Shown here: positions 9,854 through 22,752 of the stretch, one piece after another
Layout of the letters: every line of letters begins with the position of its first letter
How positions within the stretch are numbered: position 1 is the stretch's first letter
Assembly: GCF_000002075.1 (NCBI RefSeq)
Contig: NW_004797601.1
Span: forward strand, 337,807-401,806
Origin: Aplysia californica
Lineage: Eukaryota; Mollusca; Gastropoda; Aplysiida; Aplysiidae
Length of the DNA stretch: 64,000 nt
Direction of reading: 5' to 3'
Program-made: the position numbers and the translations under genes
The notes under the pieces: generated by a model
What the model was told of the DNA's origin: nothing
Database searches by the model: none
Seen by the model: the letters and a program-made list of their open reading frames with translations, nothing else

Positions 9854-12560
9854 ATTACTCTGAGACTCAGCTAGAAACACTTGCGATTGATGAAAAGATG
9901 AGATGATAGCTGTTATGATTATAATTTCACCTGCATATATGAATATTTCTTCAAACCTCTACAATATTGTCCTTGCAGCCCACAATTCTGACACATAAAA
10001 TGCTTTAAGAGACATATGGTATAACTTAAGCTACCGAAACTCCTGTTACATTTCCTTTTATGCTGTATAAAGGTGTAAGATTTGTTGCTGATGTTGATTC
10101 AGCCTACATGCTAATGAATACCATGTGTAGATAGTTGTCCTGTATGTGTGCTTGATCTAGAATGATAAGAATGATCATTATCATTCACCTCTTTCACCCT
10201 GGTACTGCCAAGAAGGGCTCTCCACCTGTACACCTATTGTTTTCTGTAAATAACATCATCACATGACCCTTTCAGGCGCACGGACCAACTTGCCATACGG
10301 TAAACTTACACTTGGTCTACTCTCAGTCGACGCCAATTCTTCTTGTCATTTGCTAAAGTACCGTAATCTGGGGTTACTTAGGCCTCTCGAGGTTACTAAG
10401 GCCATTAACCAGAAATATATTTCAACCACATTTGGGTCTCAGTTATGATTGTTTGTAACTATTATCAGTCTGTGCAACCAGGTGCATTAGACTATTAGAG
10501 ACAAATTTCATTTACTTTTAGTTTACATAAATAAGTATATATCAGCTGGAAGCATTTTGTGACGTATTCCAGCATAATGTTTACCGGTACTTAGATTGTG
10601 GTTGAAAAGTTTGGTAAATAAGTGAGGTGCTGAGATTATTTTGACTAGTTTGAGTGTCTTATTCTGGTTTCTGTGTGAGATATAGATTCCACCATCGTCC
10701 ACACAAGATCAGAATGTCTAACATGGTTTATGTAATTTAATGTGCTATGTATGTTGATGTCCTCTTTCCCTTTCTTGTTTTACTTCTTTAGACAACCGTT
10801 AAGAGAGAAAAAAAAACAGGCATAAGTTCTTACCCTGAATGTCTCAAAATATTTATTGAGCCTGGCAACCTGTAGAAAGATCTGGTACATAATATATATG
10901 TCAGGCTTTGAAAACCCACGACATTTTTTGGTGCTTCTTTGTGGTTTTAACTGGGAACATGGCGATGTAACAGTGGCTGCTGTGCCCGACTGAATCTCTT
11001 CTTAGGCTTTAATTTAACTTTAAAGTATTCGTTGTAAATGTGCCATCTTCTGAGGCAAAACTTGGTATCTCGTCTTGCCTCTCCGCTTTGGTGGGTAGAG
11101 TACGTATTTTGGTTTTGAAAAATTGGCAGCTTTTTTTACTTTGCTGTCTTTTTCTTTCTTCTCGTACGCCTGCTTGAGCTCAGGGAGTGACTGGCTGTTT
11201 GATCTTCTTCTCAGAGCGCAGTTGACTTTTATGTAAATGGCGGTTTTTAGCTAGATAATAAATGATTAATCATTTCTTGCCTGGCCTGACAGACAGCCAC
11301 GTTTTCGAAGGTCATTTTACACTGACTTGAGTGGCTTCAAGTTTTTGAGTAGCATTATAATTTTATAATTTTGCCAGGGCGGCATCCTGAAGAGCCTACT
11401 CTTTCCGATTCTAGAACCGCTAAGGTATCTTTAATTAAGGTACAAAACTTCCCGCACAGAACCTCAGAAAGGGTTCGTGTGCATCCAAGTAGACTTGTTC
11501 TCGATCCTACCTACCTTAGCCCTCCCTGTACTTCGATATTTTGCAAACATAGAGAGCTTCATGTTCCCCTTTTGGGCCATACTTTTATAATGGAAAATAC
11601 TTGTTCCATTTTTTTGTATCATATTGTTAGATAGGACAATATAATAAATATTTGCTACATTCATTGCTAATTCATTGCAGAAGCACATTTTAAGCTGTGG
11701 GTGTTGCTTCAACAAGTTCATCTGAGGTAATGTTCTGCAAGAAATAATAGTATGGTTGTTTTTTGTTTTGATTTTTTGCTTCTCCTGAAAACTTTGTATT
11801 TTGACACAAAACAAAGATGGAGGACGAGGTCGAGGTGAACCTCAGCATTGTTGTACAAATCCTTTCTACACTTCCATCTATAAATGTATATCAAAGGCTA
11901 TATAACAGACAGAAATATTTCATTAATATTTTCTCCATTTATTTTTAAATCAATTATTGTCACAAAAAATGACCGATCAGTCTGATTGGACCTTACAGAA
12001 CTGTATATAAGTCATGTGTAAATAGTTTTTACAGTACATGTGGCATGCCTGATACATGTATAGACTTACAGACACAATATGCTGTCGTTCAGTTGTGTTG
12101 AGCAAAATCATTTGTCAGGTTGATTTACTCTAATTTTGCCAAGACAGTTTTACAGAATTACATAATGTGTTTCCTGCTTCCTTATAGTAGATTTACTTAT
12201 TTGTTTAGCCAAATCTCATGGGTAATTTTTGATGAAAGATTTTCTGTGAATGACCTTCTCAGAACTGGTTACTTCTCTTTGCCTTCTGAAACATTTGTGT
12301 TTTAATTTTTAATGTGCCATACACGTTTGCCCCAATTCAGTGATAATATCACTTCATGGTGTTTCTCAACAAAGCAGAAACATACATAAAGTACCTAGCA
12401 GTTTTACTCTGTGTTTGTTAAGCGCAGTGAAGTTCATTAGATCTACCCTGTTGTGCCAAACGAGAAGGTTCCAACCCATATGTGTTTGTCAAGTAATTTC
12501 TGAAGTGCAAAATTGGCTGCTCGTGTAGAGTAAACAAAGCTAGGCTCCTCTTCATTTTGT
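9854..12560. other. No gene recognised
   Basis: AT-rich sequence of 2.7 kb without a recognised exon, RNA gene or repeat family. Confidence 0.5.
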
Positions 12561-12735
12561 TTGTTTTGAGTAAAAGAGAAGAACTTCAACACAATAGTGT
12601 AGTGGCCATTTAGTGCAGAGAAACTGAAAGACAGTCAGACAGACAGAAGGAAAGAAAAAAAAGTAGGACCTACCAGGCCAGAGGCACCCTCCTATCACCC
12701 GCTGACTCCCCGATGAATTATAGAGAGATGCCGCC
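12561..12735 (-). repeat. Hairpin-tail repeat R2
   Basis: R2 is a dispersed family of about 140 bases. With the tail 3', it has a head 'GCGGGTGGTTGGAGGGTGCC', a middle rich in CTTTCC/CTGTCTGTC, and a tail where AGCAC pairs with GTGCT around TGACCATTATTGTGTCGA. This copy is diverged at the head. Confidence 0.65.
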
Positions 12736-12744
12736 TGATTGCTG

Positions 12745-13009
12745 CGCATTATGATTTATAGTTGTAAGCGAATAGATTTTGCGAAAACGTTGCACTTACT
12801 TTTCCCCGATTCTTAGTGAATGTACGCATGTAGCAAATCTATTTCAGGGCAAGAACTAGGACATAAAGAATAACGTGGACGTGGTAGTACATGCATAAGG
12901 GATACCTAAAGGCTACTTCTGTTGTCCACATTCTGACGATCTTGTATTGTGCTGAAAAAACAACAAAATTTGAAGACATTTAACATTCGTTATTTTGCTT
13001 TGAAAGGCC

Positions 13010-13041
<32 letters not shown>

Positions 13042-14885
13042 AATCAATGTTCATATACCCTAAGTAGAGACAACAACATTGGTTTGTTGTTTTTTAAAAT
13101 AAAAATGGTTTCATACTTTTTAAAATTGCATCTAAATGGTGTATCTTTTCTTGCTTTTTCTCCACTTTTGAAATTTGAATTTCCGCAAAATATTCTTAGA
13201 GCACTTGCAACTGATGATAGGACAGATTACAGAAACTGCAATGAAAGATATTTTCAAAATTTGGGACTAATTAGATTTGAACAGCTTGTAATAATACCTC
13301 AAGGATATAATATTTTAAGAGGTACATCATGCTCTGAGACCGAATGTGTAAGAGTTGAGGTCTACTTCTAGTGGTCACATGTTGTCACTGTGTTGGCCTG
13401 GTGGTGTACTGATTGGTTCATGATTATTCTTGCAACAATGTTATGTACTGTGTGTACCCAGCCACTGCTATCATTTTGCCACAAGCTTGTTATTGTATTA
13501 AAAAAGTCCACAGGAAAACTGCTGCCCCGTGTTTTTCACACATTTGAGGAAACACCTTCTTTTGAACACTTTTATTGTTAACAACATTCCTTTGCAATTA
13601 TGCAGTAAAAGTAGATAAACTTATGACACCGTGATTGTTTGGAGCATGGGTCAAAGAGTTCATCACGTCATTTTTAAGATATCTTTATGGCAGCTCTCTG
13701 TTTGGAAACTTCGTGGAATTTCACGCAATGTCTTACGGCAGCTTTAAGTGTAGACATAGGCCTTCTATGTTCTTAATGCTCCTGTCTAGATTGCCCGAAC
13801 ATAGATCACATCATGGAATGTTTTGTTGAAATATATCTAGATAATTGTGGCTCCTGTTCCTTTGAGTGTTTTGTTGATATTGGGTTGTTGTTTTGTTTTT
13901 TTCAAATTCTCAACATTCCACTGTTTTGCTTTTTTTTTTAATTCTTTACATTCCATCGTTCCATGATTTACTATACCCTGTTTCAACACTTTGTTTGACT
14001 CCATTGAGGAACAATAAGTATAATATGATTTATAATATGTACATACATATTGTCTTAATGTAATTTTTAGTGGAGTCACACTTTATGAACAAAACTATTT
14101 TGCAGGGTTTTGCCATGAAGCAATAGTTGAGTGTAAGTGTAAGATGGGACGGGCACACGTTTCTATGGATTATAGATTACAATGTTATCATCATCAATCT
14201 TTCCACTAGTTTGAAAGGCTCAGAAACACAAGTTGTGATAACCAAAATTTAGCAGCAAATTGTACATAACTTGTAAGTATACATAATATGGACAAGGCCT
14301 ACAAATACACATTTTTTCGGTGACATAATATTTGCTACATGATTCCTTTAGCGTTTGTCCTTCACGTGTGTACTTTTCAATCACATTGTGTTTATGGTTA
14401 TGTGAGATGGTGCTTCGAAACGACAACATTCATGATACATTCATGCATGCATGATGCATGTGTGTATGAGTGCGCGTGCATGCTGGCAGTGTTGTGTGTT
14501 ATGTAAATATTATGCCAAACATTGAGCTCAATTGCGTCGTGCACTGTACAGAACACAACATATTATCTCACACATAAACATTCCCCGAATCAGCCCTGGA
14601 GATATGGTGAAATGAGGAGACAGTTTTGTATTTTCACGTCTGTATTTTGTAATAAATCTCAAGTATTTTACAATACTTCCTGTTTCTTTGTAAACACGTT
14701 TTGTTTCTTTGTGGTCGGGTTTGTTCTTTTGAGTGCTACGTACCGTGGCTCTGATTACTGTTGTTTGAATTTGAACTCTACATGTCTATATATCCCCGAC
14801 ACAGAAGGCCACCAGCCTCGATAAAATAACATCTTCCTTAAAATAATAATATGGTAATCGAAACCCTTTTCTTTTTCTTTGAGCT
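12745..14885. other. No gene recognised
   Basis: Holds a short (TA)n at 13008-13040 and, near 13150-13300, sequence similar to the dispersed repeat seen at 35290-35400. No exon was recognised. Confidence 0.45.
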
Positions 14886-14887
14886 TT

Positions 14888-15050
14888 CGTAGGAGTTTTA
14901 CGGCACTTGCAACACAATAAAATCATATGAGTGCCGAAGAGTGTAGGTATTATAAGAGTAAGAAACACAAAAAGAAGAAGAGATCAGGACGATAGATTCT
15001 TGATAAGAAGGAGCAAAATACACCATAGCACCTGCCAACCACCCGCATCT
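14888..15050 (-). repeat. Hairpin-tail repeat R1
   Basis: Nearly complete copy. The stem is intact: CGGCACT at the tail side and AGTGCCG across the loop. The head reads 'CACCTGCCAACCACCCGC' on the plus strand. Confidence 0.75.
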
Positions 15051-15106
15051 AAATCCTGCATTTCCACGTAAAGAGTTGGAACATTTCTTTTAAATTTAAT
15101 GTAGGG

Positions 15107-15332
15107 TTGTTGGGTTTTTTTACGCCCCCATCGACCCAATTTTGATCATTTAAGTAAACGGACTTCCAAATTTGCCTTTCAGGGCCAGCCCGGGCTGAGG
15201 GGGATACAACATTCTAGCCGAACTATCGAAATACTCGATAAATATTTTCCCCTTCCGGGAATCGAAATCGGGTTTCCTGCGTGTGACAGCAAGCGACAAA
15301 CCACTGCACCACAGATGCCAGTAGTAGGCTAT
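15107..15332 (-). mobile_element. tRNA-derived SINE-B, nearly full length
   Basis: Reverse copy of the SINE at 8913. The B box reads 'GATTTCGATTCCC', and the body has 'GAATGTTGTATCCCCCTCAG' and 'CCCGGGCTGGCCCTGAAAGG'. Confidence 0.75.
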
Positions 15333-15384
15333 ACCGCACTGCAGGTCTGAACAATACTTAATAATTTTTTTAAGAGTTTCAGTT

Positions 15385-15440
15385 TGATGAGAGTTTTACA
15401 GCCCTTACAACTGCATATGGTCATATTTATACTATGAGCG
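15385..15440 (-). repeat. Hairpin-tail repeat R3, tail fragment
   Basis: R3 tails read 'TTTTACGGCCCTCGCAAC' then 'GCATAAGGTCATATGAGCG' on the plus strand. This copy is short and diverged. Confidence 0.5.
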
Positions 15441-16435
15441 GGCAGGACTCAAGTTGGTTATTTTCATGTTAGTTCATAGCACGAATTGGTTTTACTTTGC
15501 AAAGTCAAGATGGTTCAAGTATCTAAATACGCTTTGTAAAAATTCAATTTTATATAAATGCAGATATTTACATAGTGAAGTGCGGTCAAAAATTCGTGGC
15601 GCAACTTATTGTCAAATATCTTCTTTACTATCAAACATAGATTCTCCAACTTTTGCACAATGACATATTAATTTGTCTTAACAGATGAATATTTTTTTCA
15701 AACACCTGTACACTGTATTCTGGAAAATTCCTTTATAAATATCGATTTAAAAAATCCCAGCCGATGGTTTCTACAAATGTTAAGAAGTTACAACTGAGGC
15801 AATATCGGTTTTTAAAGCAAGTCCGGTTTTTTTTTCCTCATCGCTATACATGTATTGTGCTTATTGAACGCATGTTTTGAGAATCTTTCACCTTCACTTT
15901 TCCCGTAGACTGGATGTCCGTCGGGGCGCTTTTGAAGATTTGGCCACCAGCTTGATGTTGTCCTCTCATCTCTTCTTCTGTCTGCCTCTGCTCTGCTTCT
16001 TTTTCCCTGGACGCTGCCTTACAGGATCTTCTTGGCAAGGCCGGACGAACGGGCAATGTGTCCATACCATTGCAGTTTGCGGAGAACTTTTAGTGCAATA
16101 AAAAAGTGTCCACTACACTATAAAATTAATTTCTTGTAACAAGGATTGCCACTAAAAAGTGTCATTGTTGAGCTGTGGCGGAGGCCATAATACGCGTATG
16201 AAAAAAATGTGTTTTAGAAGCGGGAAGGGCTGTGGATACTTTCATTTTCCACATGACGGAGATATATACGGCAGTACACACATATAAGAAGAAAAGTTTT
16301 TCAATCTAACCTGTTGTAGTGGGAAAATATGATTTTAAGTGAAGACAAATCGATACAAACTGCCGTGCAAAGTATAGTAACTGTAAAAATCAATGGTTTT
16401 TATAAAGCTAAATAATTTGTTTAATATTATTGCTC
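15441..16435. other. No gene recognised
   Basis: About 1 kb of AT-rich sequence without a recognised feature. Confidence 0.45.
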
Positions 16436-16437
16436 GT

Positions 16438-16568
16438 TTTATTTGTTTGAGTAAAGAGTAGAACATTGACACAAAAATGGTCATTTAGAGCTGGGGAAAA
16501 GGAAGACAGACAGAAAGAAACAGTATAGGGAAAGTGAAGGAGGACTTACCAGTGGCACCCTCAAACCA
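16438..16568 (-). repeat. Hairpin-tail repeat R2
   Basis: Reads 'TTTGAGTAAAGAGTAGAAC' to 'GTGGCACCCTCAAACCACCC' on the plus strand. Confidence 0.65.
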
Positions 16569-16585
16569 CCCACTTCAATAACATA

Positions 16586-16610
16586 ATGAGGAGGAGGAGG
16601 AGGAGGAAGA

Positions 16611-16645
<35 letters not shown>

Positions 16646-16704
16646 AGAAGAAGAAGAAGAAGAAGAGGAAGAAAAAAAAGAAGAAGAAGAAAGAGCAGGA
16701 GAAG

Positions 16705-16735
<31 letters not shown>

Positions 16736-16750
16736 TGTAGTAGTAGTAGT
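16586..16750. repeat. (GAG)n/(CAG)n/(AGA)n microsatellite
   Basis: Compound trinucleotide repeat directly after the R2 head. Poly-Arg, poly-Ser and poly-Leu ORFs here are artefacts. Confidence 0.95.
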
Positions 16751-17369
16751 TCAATAATATTCAACAATACATTTTTTTTTAAAGGAAAGAAATTTTGAGA
16801 CCAGCCATAACAAAAGGAGGAACACAGCAATACCATAATGTAATAAATCTATTTTATTTCTGGGTGAAGGACATGAACATCTGCACAATATCATCAGCAC
16901 AAACCTCAGAACATGGCAATGAAATCGTAATGGAATAGAAAGAGAATGCTCAAAGTTGTGCATAAAAAACACAGTATGGCAATTACACACTGGATGAGTC
17001 GCAGGATCCACTTCAGTATCAGATGCAGTCAATAAATTATTTTGAGGCACCAAGAAATACAATGTATTAGGTATATGGGGGGGGGGGGGTAATTTGTTTT
17101 GCTGTTTTTTTTAATCAGTAATTGAGATATGAACAAGAAAAAAAAAATAAAGTAAAATAGTAAAGCTGAAAGATAAATCAATGATAGAATGTCTGTGTTC
17201 TTTTCATAAATAATTCTAACCTGAAAATAACATTTGGAGCAAAAAAAAAGAGCACGTATTACTTAACTTTTCTCACCTCACTCAAAAATAAGTACACGCC
17301 TACACTGTCGCTCCTAGATAAAGTCAAAGAATATTACAGACACACAGATCACAACAACTGGTAGTACTT

Positions 17370-17402
17370 TTGGTAAGAGTTTTACAGCACTTGCAAAACT
17401 TC
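17370..17402 (-). repeat. Hairpin-tail repeat R1, tail fragment
   Basis: Only the tail end 'GAGTTTTACAGCACTTGC' is present. An R2 copy follows directly. Confidence 0.5.
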
Positions 17403-17419
17403 TTCAGGTACTTCAGACA

Positions 17420-17570
17420 ATTTTGTTTTGTTTTGTTTGAGTAAAGAGAAGAAAGACGAACCGATAGCGGCACTTCAGTTCAGGGAAAAAGCAAAACAGA
17501 CGGATAGGAATAACAAGGGAAAGAAAAGAAGTAGGACCAGACAGAGATGCCCTACCTTGAACCACCTGAT
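17420..17570 (-). repeat. Hairpin-tail repeat R2
   Basis: Reads 'GTTTGAGTAAAGAGAAG' to 'CCCTACCTTGAACCACCTG'. It lies in tandem with the next copy. Confidence 0.6.
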
Positions 17571-17575
17571 CCTTT

Positions 17576-17712
17576 TGAGTTTGAGTAAACAGAAGCACAT
17601 GGACATCATAATGGTCATTTAGTGCTGGGGAAAAGGAAAAGAGACAGACAAAAACAACAGAGGGAGAGAAAAGAAGTAGAACCTACCAGTGGCACCCTCC
17701 AACCACCTGCAT
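17576..17712 (-). repeat. Hairpin-tail repeat R2, tandem neighbour
   Basis: A second, better conserved R2 copy that begins six bases after the previous one ends: 'GTTTGAGTAAACAGAAGCAC' to 'CACCCTCCAACCACCTGC'. Confidence 0.7.
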
Positions 17713-17944
17713 CAATGTTGTACAACAAGTGCAAAGGATGTGAGTATGAAAGACACAGGGTTCTGTCATTTACCTTCAATCATTACCCTATTATCAAGGA
17801 GAGGGACAAAATTCCCGATAACATTGCAGCCCTGTTTTTTTCAACCGCCATAAACAAAAAGCTGGGCTTGAGTTCAGGAGAAGTACACTGACAAAAACTG
17901 ACATCGCAGTGAAGTAAGTCTAAGAGTCTTACACACCTATCAAA

Positions 17945-18128
17945 CACTAGTTATTCACAGAGGCATGACCTCCCAATTCAACGTCCGTCTCCAATGGACT
18001 GAGAGTGATGTAAACTCCACAATAAAACCTGAATTCATATGAACACCCAGTCTGGAATTCGAACCAGGGCCATCTGCTCTGCTGTAGACCAGCATATTAC
18101 TATTACCAACTGTGCTAAAGGAGCCCCC
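17945..18128 (-). mobile_element. tRNA-headed SINE, diverged
   Basis: The reverse strand contains a B-box-like 'GGTTCGAATTCC'. The body 'GAGGCATGACCTCC ... CCGTCTCCAA' is related to SINE-C at 38434. Confidence 0.45.
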
Positions 18129-18228
18129 TCGACATCACAGAGGTCACTTAGTTCTAATGGAAAACAAGACAGACAAATTCAATGGGCCAAGCTACAAAGT
18201 GGATAGCAAAGAAAGAGGATCTTTCATT

Positions 18229-18248
18229 CCCCCCCCCCCCCCCCCCCC
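18229..18248. repeat. 20-base C run
   Basis: Homopolymer, uncertain in length. Confidence 0.9.
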
Positions 18249-18438
18249 ATATTAATCAAAGGCATAAGAGAAATCAAACCAAAAAATGCATATATATTAC
18301 AAGGGGTTGTACATGACTCATGAAAGATAACACCACAGCATCTTATTGTAGTGAGCACATATATATACTTGGAAAAACAGAAGCTAAATCAGTAGCACTG
18401 CAGGTTGAAGAACCAGCAGTCGACTACCCCTGAGATCT

Positions 18439-18536
18439 AGAGGAGGAGGAGGAGAAGGAGGAGGAGGAGGAGGAGGAGAAGGAGAAGGAGAAGAAGAAGA
18501 AGAAGAAGAAGAAGAAGAAGAAGATGATGATGATGA
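18439..18536. repeat. (GGA)n/(GAA)n/(GAT)n microsatellite
   Basis: Purine-rich trinucleotide repeat ending in GAT units. Confidence 0.95.
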
Positions 18537-18618
18537 ATAATTGTAGCAAGTTGCTGAAAAACATGTTAGCTCCATAAAAGGAATGTAACAGTAACAGAGT
18601 AAAAAAAAATTTGTCATA

Positions 18619-19424
18619 CAGTCCGTGCCGGCTATAAGCACGCCGGCCTTAAGCACGTTTCGGACTCAAGCACGCTAAACGGCTCTTACCGAATTTTAGC
18701 TATATAAATTACACGCCTATAAGCACGGTAACTTCGTCTTCAAGCATGCTTCATTTACAAGACAGTCAATATTTTCATGATGACCCATAGAAGTTCGAAC
18801 ACAGTTTACACCGCAGCAGTGGAGTGTGTCAAGAGAAACACAAAGAACGCAAATGATGGACACACACACTCACACGGGCGGAGAGGAAGGCAGAGAGATG
18901 CACACAGCCGTGCGCGCTGACATAGGATCTAGCCTAGGCCTAGGGCAAAGCTACACACGACCAAAAAAAAAATACAAAGAGAGTCGGGGAGATGAGAAAG
19001 GGAGGCTGGCTGAGATTTTACCTTTGACCCTCGCTATCCATTAATCCTGATTGTGTATCACGCGCGAGGTGGGATGAAAGCGGTGGTATGAGTGGCACAG
19101 CGGGCAGTGGTACGCACAGGCAGTGTGTTACAGTAGGCCTAGTGTGCTGTATCGTGACTGGCCGTCTAAATTAAGTTTTCATTTCCCATTCGACCACAAA
19201 ACAAAAACAAACAAGCCAACAAAAACTACCATGGCGGGTGTCTAAATAACAGTGCATACTTTTGCGGGACCTGTATAGGCCTACTTACAAACAAAGGGAA
19301 ATAGCACGGGGAATTTTCTGTATGAAAATAGCTGGATTATGTCTACTTTGCACTTAAGCACGCTTCGGCTTTAAGCACGCTTAAGCTTTCTCCCGATGAC
19401 CGTGCTTAAAGCCGGCATGGACTG
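18619..19424. mobile_element. Pogo-like non-autonomous element
   Basis: 806 bases flanked by TA (18617-18618 and 19425-19426). The ends read CAGTCCGTGCCGGCTATAAG and, reversed, CAGTCCATGCCGGCTTTAAG. CAGT ends plus a TA duplication fit the Tc1/mariner superfamily, pogo/Tigger side. The motif AAGCACG recurs many times in both subterminal regions. No transposase is encoded, so it depends on one in trans. Confidence 0.8.
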
Positions 19425-19997
19425 TACTATCTCAAGTTGTAATTAATGCACCATCAGTCACTCTTTACTAGATCTAGGAAGCCGGTTAGAATACATCATG
19501 CAGTTGTCACAGTGGGAGTGATTATCACGGCCTAAAACAGTAAACGATCAACAATTCAGTTTTGAAAATAAAAATAAATACTTTTAACAAATTCCTGGCA
19601 AGTCATAACATACAAAATAGAAGGAAACATTTTTAAATTTTGCCTTTCAAGGTCTTATTAAATGAACATATGGGGCATATTTGAGTTAGGTGGAATCATG
19701 TTATTCTTCAATACTTCAAAACAAAACACAAAGAAAAAGAACATAACAGGCGGCAGAACCTACAATCTTGATGGAGCTCCTCACCCAAGCTAAGACTCTC
19801 AAAAGAAACATAAATATATCAACATACAAAAGAAAAATGCGAAGTGTGGTATCTACAGCACAAAAAAAAGAGAAAAAATGAGAACATAAGAAACAAATTA
19901 AAAGAACACGACGAAGACATAGTGACTGAAGTTCCAAAATTCACTCAAGTTATTTCAAAATGTGAAAAAATAAATATTGCCACAAATAAAATAGAGT
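19425..19997. other. No gene recognised
   Basis: AT-rich sequence without a recognised feature. Confidence 0.45.
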
Positions 19998-20091
19998 GTA
20001 AGGACTTTAAACTCAAAATGCCTTATATGTGACTATACCTAAGCGTAAGGACTTTAAACTCAAAATGCCTTATATGTGACTATACCTAAGC
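19998..20091. repeat. Exact 47-base tandem duplication
   Basis: Two identical units, 19998-20044 and 20045-20091, each starting GTAAGGACTTTAAACTC and ending CTATACCTAAGC. Confidence 0.97.
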
Positions 20092-20254
20092 CCCTTTGTT
20101 GGACTAAGTTCAACAACAAGACAGAACGGACCAAACAAAGAGGGTCAATAATCCAACAACACATTTCGGGCAATGAAAAAACTCTTAAAGCAAGATCCAA
20201 GTAGAAAGTGTGGAACAGGAAAGCTAAATGAAAGCATTGATATATTTGTTTAAT

Positions 20255-20350
20255 TGAGTTTATTCGTCTGGATACCGAACAACAGTTCGACCCAATAATG
20301 GTCATTCAGTGTTGGGAAAGAAAAGAAGAAGGAACCAGCAGCAGCGCCTT
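20255..20350 (-). repeat. Hairpin-tail repeat R2, diverged
   Basis: Retains 'CAATAATGGTCATTCAGTG' and an AAAGAAAAGAAG segment; the head is lost. Confidence 0.5.
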
Positions 20351-20354
20351 CTAA

Positions 20355-21569
20355 ACTCTGAAAACCTCAAAATAATGGGAACGGACATGATCATTATCCT
20401 TCAAAGCAGTGTCATTATAAGTGCCAAAATTGCCAAAAGTAAGAAAATAAATATCAAAATGATCAAATCAGTATGACACTAAATTTTACAGCTTTTAACT
20501 CTGCATCTAGAATTCTTTTTAAAAGGAAAATACAAATTTACGAAGAGTGAGTTTTACAATCTTTAAAAACCAATAACATTCAATCACAATTCTCTCAAAA
20601 CAAAGTTTATGGCACTTAAGCCAATCTGGCTTCTGTGGGTTGACCTGAGAAGTCTAAAAACAAAGTAATTTCACAATAGCAAGGCTCGTGAATGAGGATC
20701 GCTGCTAACTCCAAGTGTTCTTGACCTCACAAAGACCGGCAGAGACTCCAGGGGGGAAAAACAGGTATCAACATATCATCACCCTTGTGATTAGACCAGC
20801 TAATCCACAAAACATTTTTGTTTAACTTTTAATTTGGCAAAATGATAGAAAATAATTCATTTCACAGACCCAGTTAAAGACAGTTCTGATTTTTTGGCAA
20901 AAAATGCTCCTATAATATTAAAAATAAAGCCAGAAAACCCACTGGGTACAAGGTTGCTGTGAGAAGAAACCAAATAAGTTTTTTACTTCTCCAGTAAAAC
21001 CTACTCCACTGTGGCTGGGGTTAGCAAGTTATATCACAAGGGCGATGATTTGCAATGACATCTTACCACTGATGCAATTCTTTTTATGTGGGCCTTTTTT
21101 AATTTTAAGGACTACATGCATTCTCAAAACAATACCAGTGATAAGTACCTTGCCAAACTAATATGAGAGGAAGAGTATCTGATGAGAAAAGAGAAAAAAA
21201 ATCTACCAGCTTTTATTTGCTTAGGGACCAAAAACAATTAAATATTCATCCCATTTAAACAAGTTGAACATAAATTAAAATGAGCACTTGTATGTCTCAT
21301 ATAAATGAAGGTAAAACTGCATAAATAATATCAACTTATCTGAGTGACTTTATGGCCATGGGACCCTGACCGAGCGACACTTTTGCCCAGTGACATTGTT
21401 CGGCAAGAAGTGACCCATACCTTAATGTCATACGGGCTGTCAGTGGCCATGCTTTTCATCTTCTCATGAAAGGTGCCCCATTAGCCAAAAAATGCCTATA
21501 CTATACCCTTCCACTACCAGAGTGCTTTCTGTTTGCAACAAATGACAAAGAAGGAAAAAAATAGCTGCT
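20355..21569. other. No gene recognised
   Basis: AT-rich sequence of 1.2 kb without a recognised feature. Confidence 0.45.
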
Positions 21570-21585
21570 GACACACACACAGACA

Positions 21586-21643
<58 letters not shown>
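21570..21643. repeat. (AC)n microsatellite
   Basis: About 75 bases of AC repeat with two AGAC interruptions near the left end. Confidence 0.97.
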
Positions 21644-21647
<4 letters not shown>

Positions 21648-21842
21648 AAAACACACATATAATATGATGCATCCAGGACAAGGCACCGAGAAAAGCTCCA
21701 CTAAGCAAACTCTAGTTTTCCGCCACTCATCAAAACAGCACAAACACTGGACATTGTGGGAATAAATAACTCTTTCCACTCAGTAGACATAAATGCATCA
21801 ATTTTCACATTTAATTCCTCAAGGCTGAGACTGAGAGAGAAA

Positions 21843-22267
21843 TGTGTCACAACACGGTGGAATTAGGCACGCGTCAATTTTTGGTCATATGGAGTTATTG
21901 ATATCATCTCAAAGCTTGTTCGTTTGCCTTGCTTTAAATGAAAGAAATACTGATCCATCTTGAATAGAAGTCGAGATATTTGCATATGAAGGAGGTGGGG
22001 GTTGTCTGGTGTCAGAGGTAAAATTAGCAAGAAAATGGCTGCCAAAGTTTGACAACCTGCCGAAGCTTGTCCTTGGATACTGCAAAGTTAAACTTTTTGT
22101 GTGTCATTGATCAATGTTTTTCAATTAAAATCCTGGCTGGAATGTGTTTTAAAGGTGTTGAGCCTAAAATTTAAAAATCTATACAAATTTCCAAATGGGC
22201 AGAAAGATATTGTTTTCTTCAATTTCATTATTTTGACGGGCGCCTGAGTTCACCACGATGCCACACA
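21843..22267. mobile_element. MITE family D, copy 2
   Basis: 425 bases with ends TGTGTCACAACACGGTGG and, reversed, TGTGTGGCATCGTGGTGA, both leading into a CAGGCGC-like core. The interior matches 9407-9853. No ORF. Confidence 0.75.
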
Positions 22268-22354
22268 AATGTTTCTGCTGAGGGCGTCGACAAACTTAAG
22301 AAGGAATGAGTGAGAATGAGGACGGATAATGTTGGTATGTGAAGTATAGACTGG

Positions 22355-22530
22355 TGCTTAATAATAATAATAATGATAACAATGATGATGATTATAAATA
22401 GTATTAGTAGTGCCAAAATGTCCTGCTCAACAGCAAGCTCCACGAGCTTAACAATCTACACAGGCACGTTTATTATTACTCCAGTAGATCTGTTAGCAAT
22501 CTGAAACAATATCAACTTCCTGGGAAGTAT
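22355..22530 (-). mobile_element. SINE-A, 3' part
   Basis: Starts in an (AAT)n tail on the plus strand. It then carries the 'CAACAGCAAGCTCCACGAGC', 'TTATTACTCCAGTAGATC' and 'CTTCCTGGGAAG' segments of SINE-A (see 47491). The tRNA head is missing. Confidence 0.6.
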
Positions 22531-22752
22531 TCAGAGTATTTTATTAACACTTTATAACTTTGAACATAAAGTCAGTCTATTGCACAGCCAGTACACAGAT
22601 GAAGCATACAACTAAGCTCTGGAACATTATTTTTCCTTAATTTTTTCATTCGCTCAACAAAATCTCATTCACGTATCTATGTGACCAATACTAGCACCTA
22701 TGGGTATTATAACATAACAAATCTTATCTTCACACTCAACATATTATTAATA

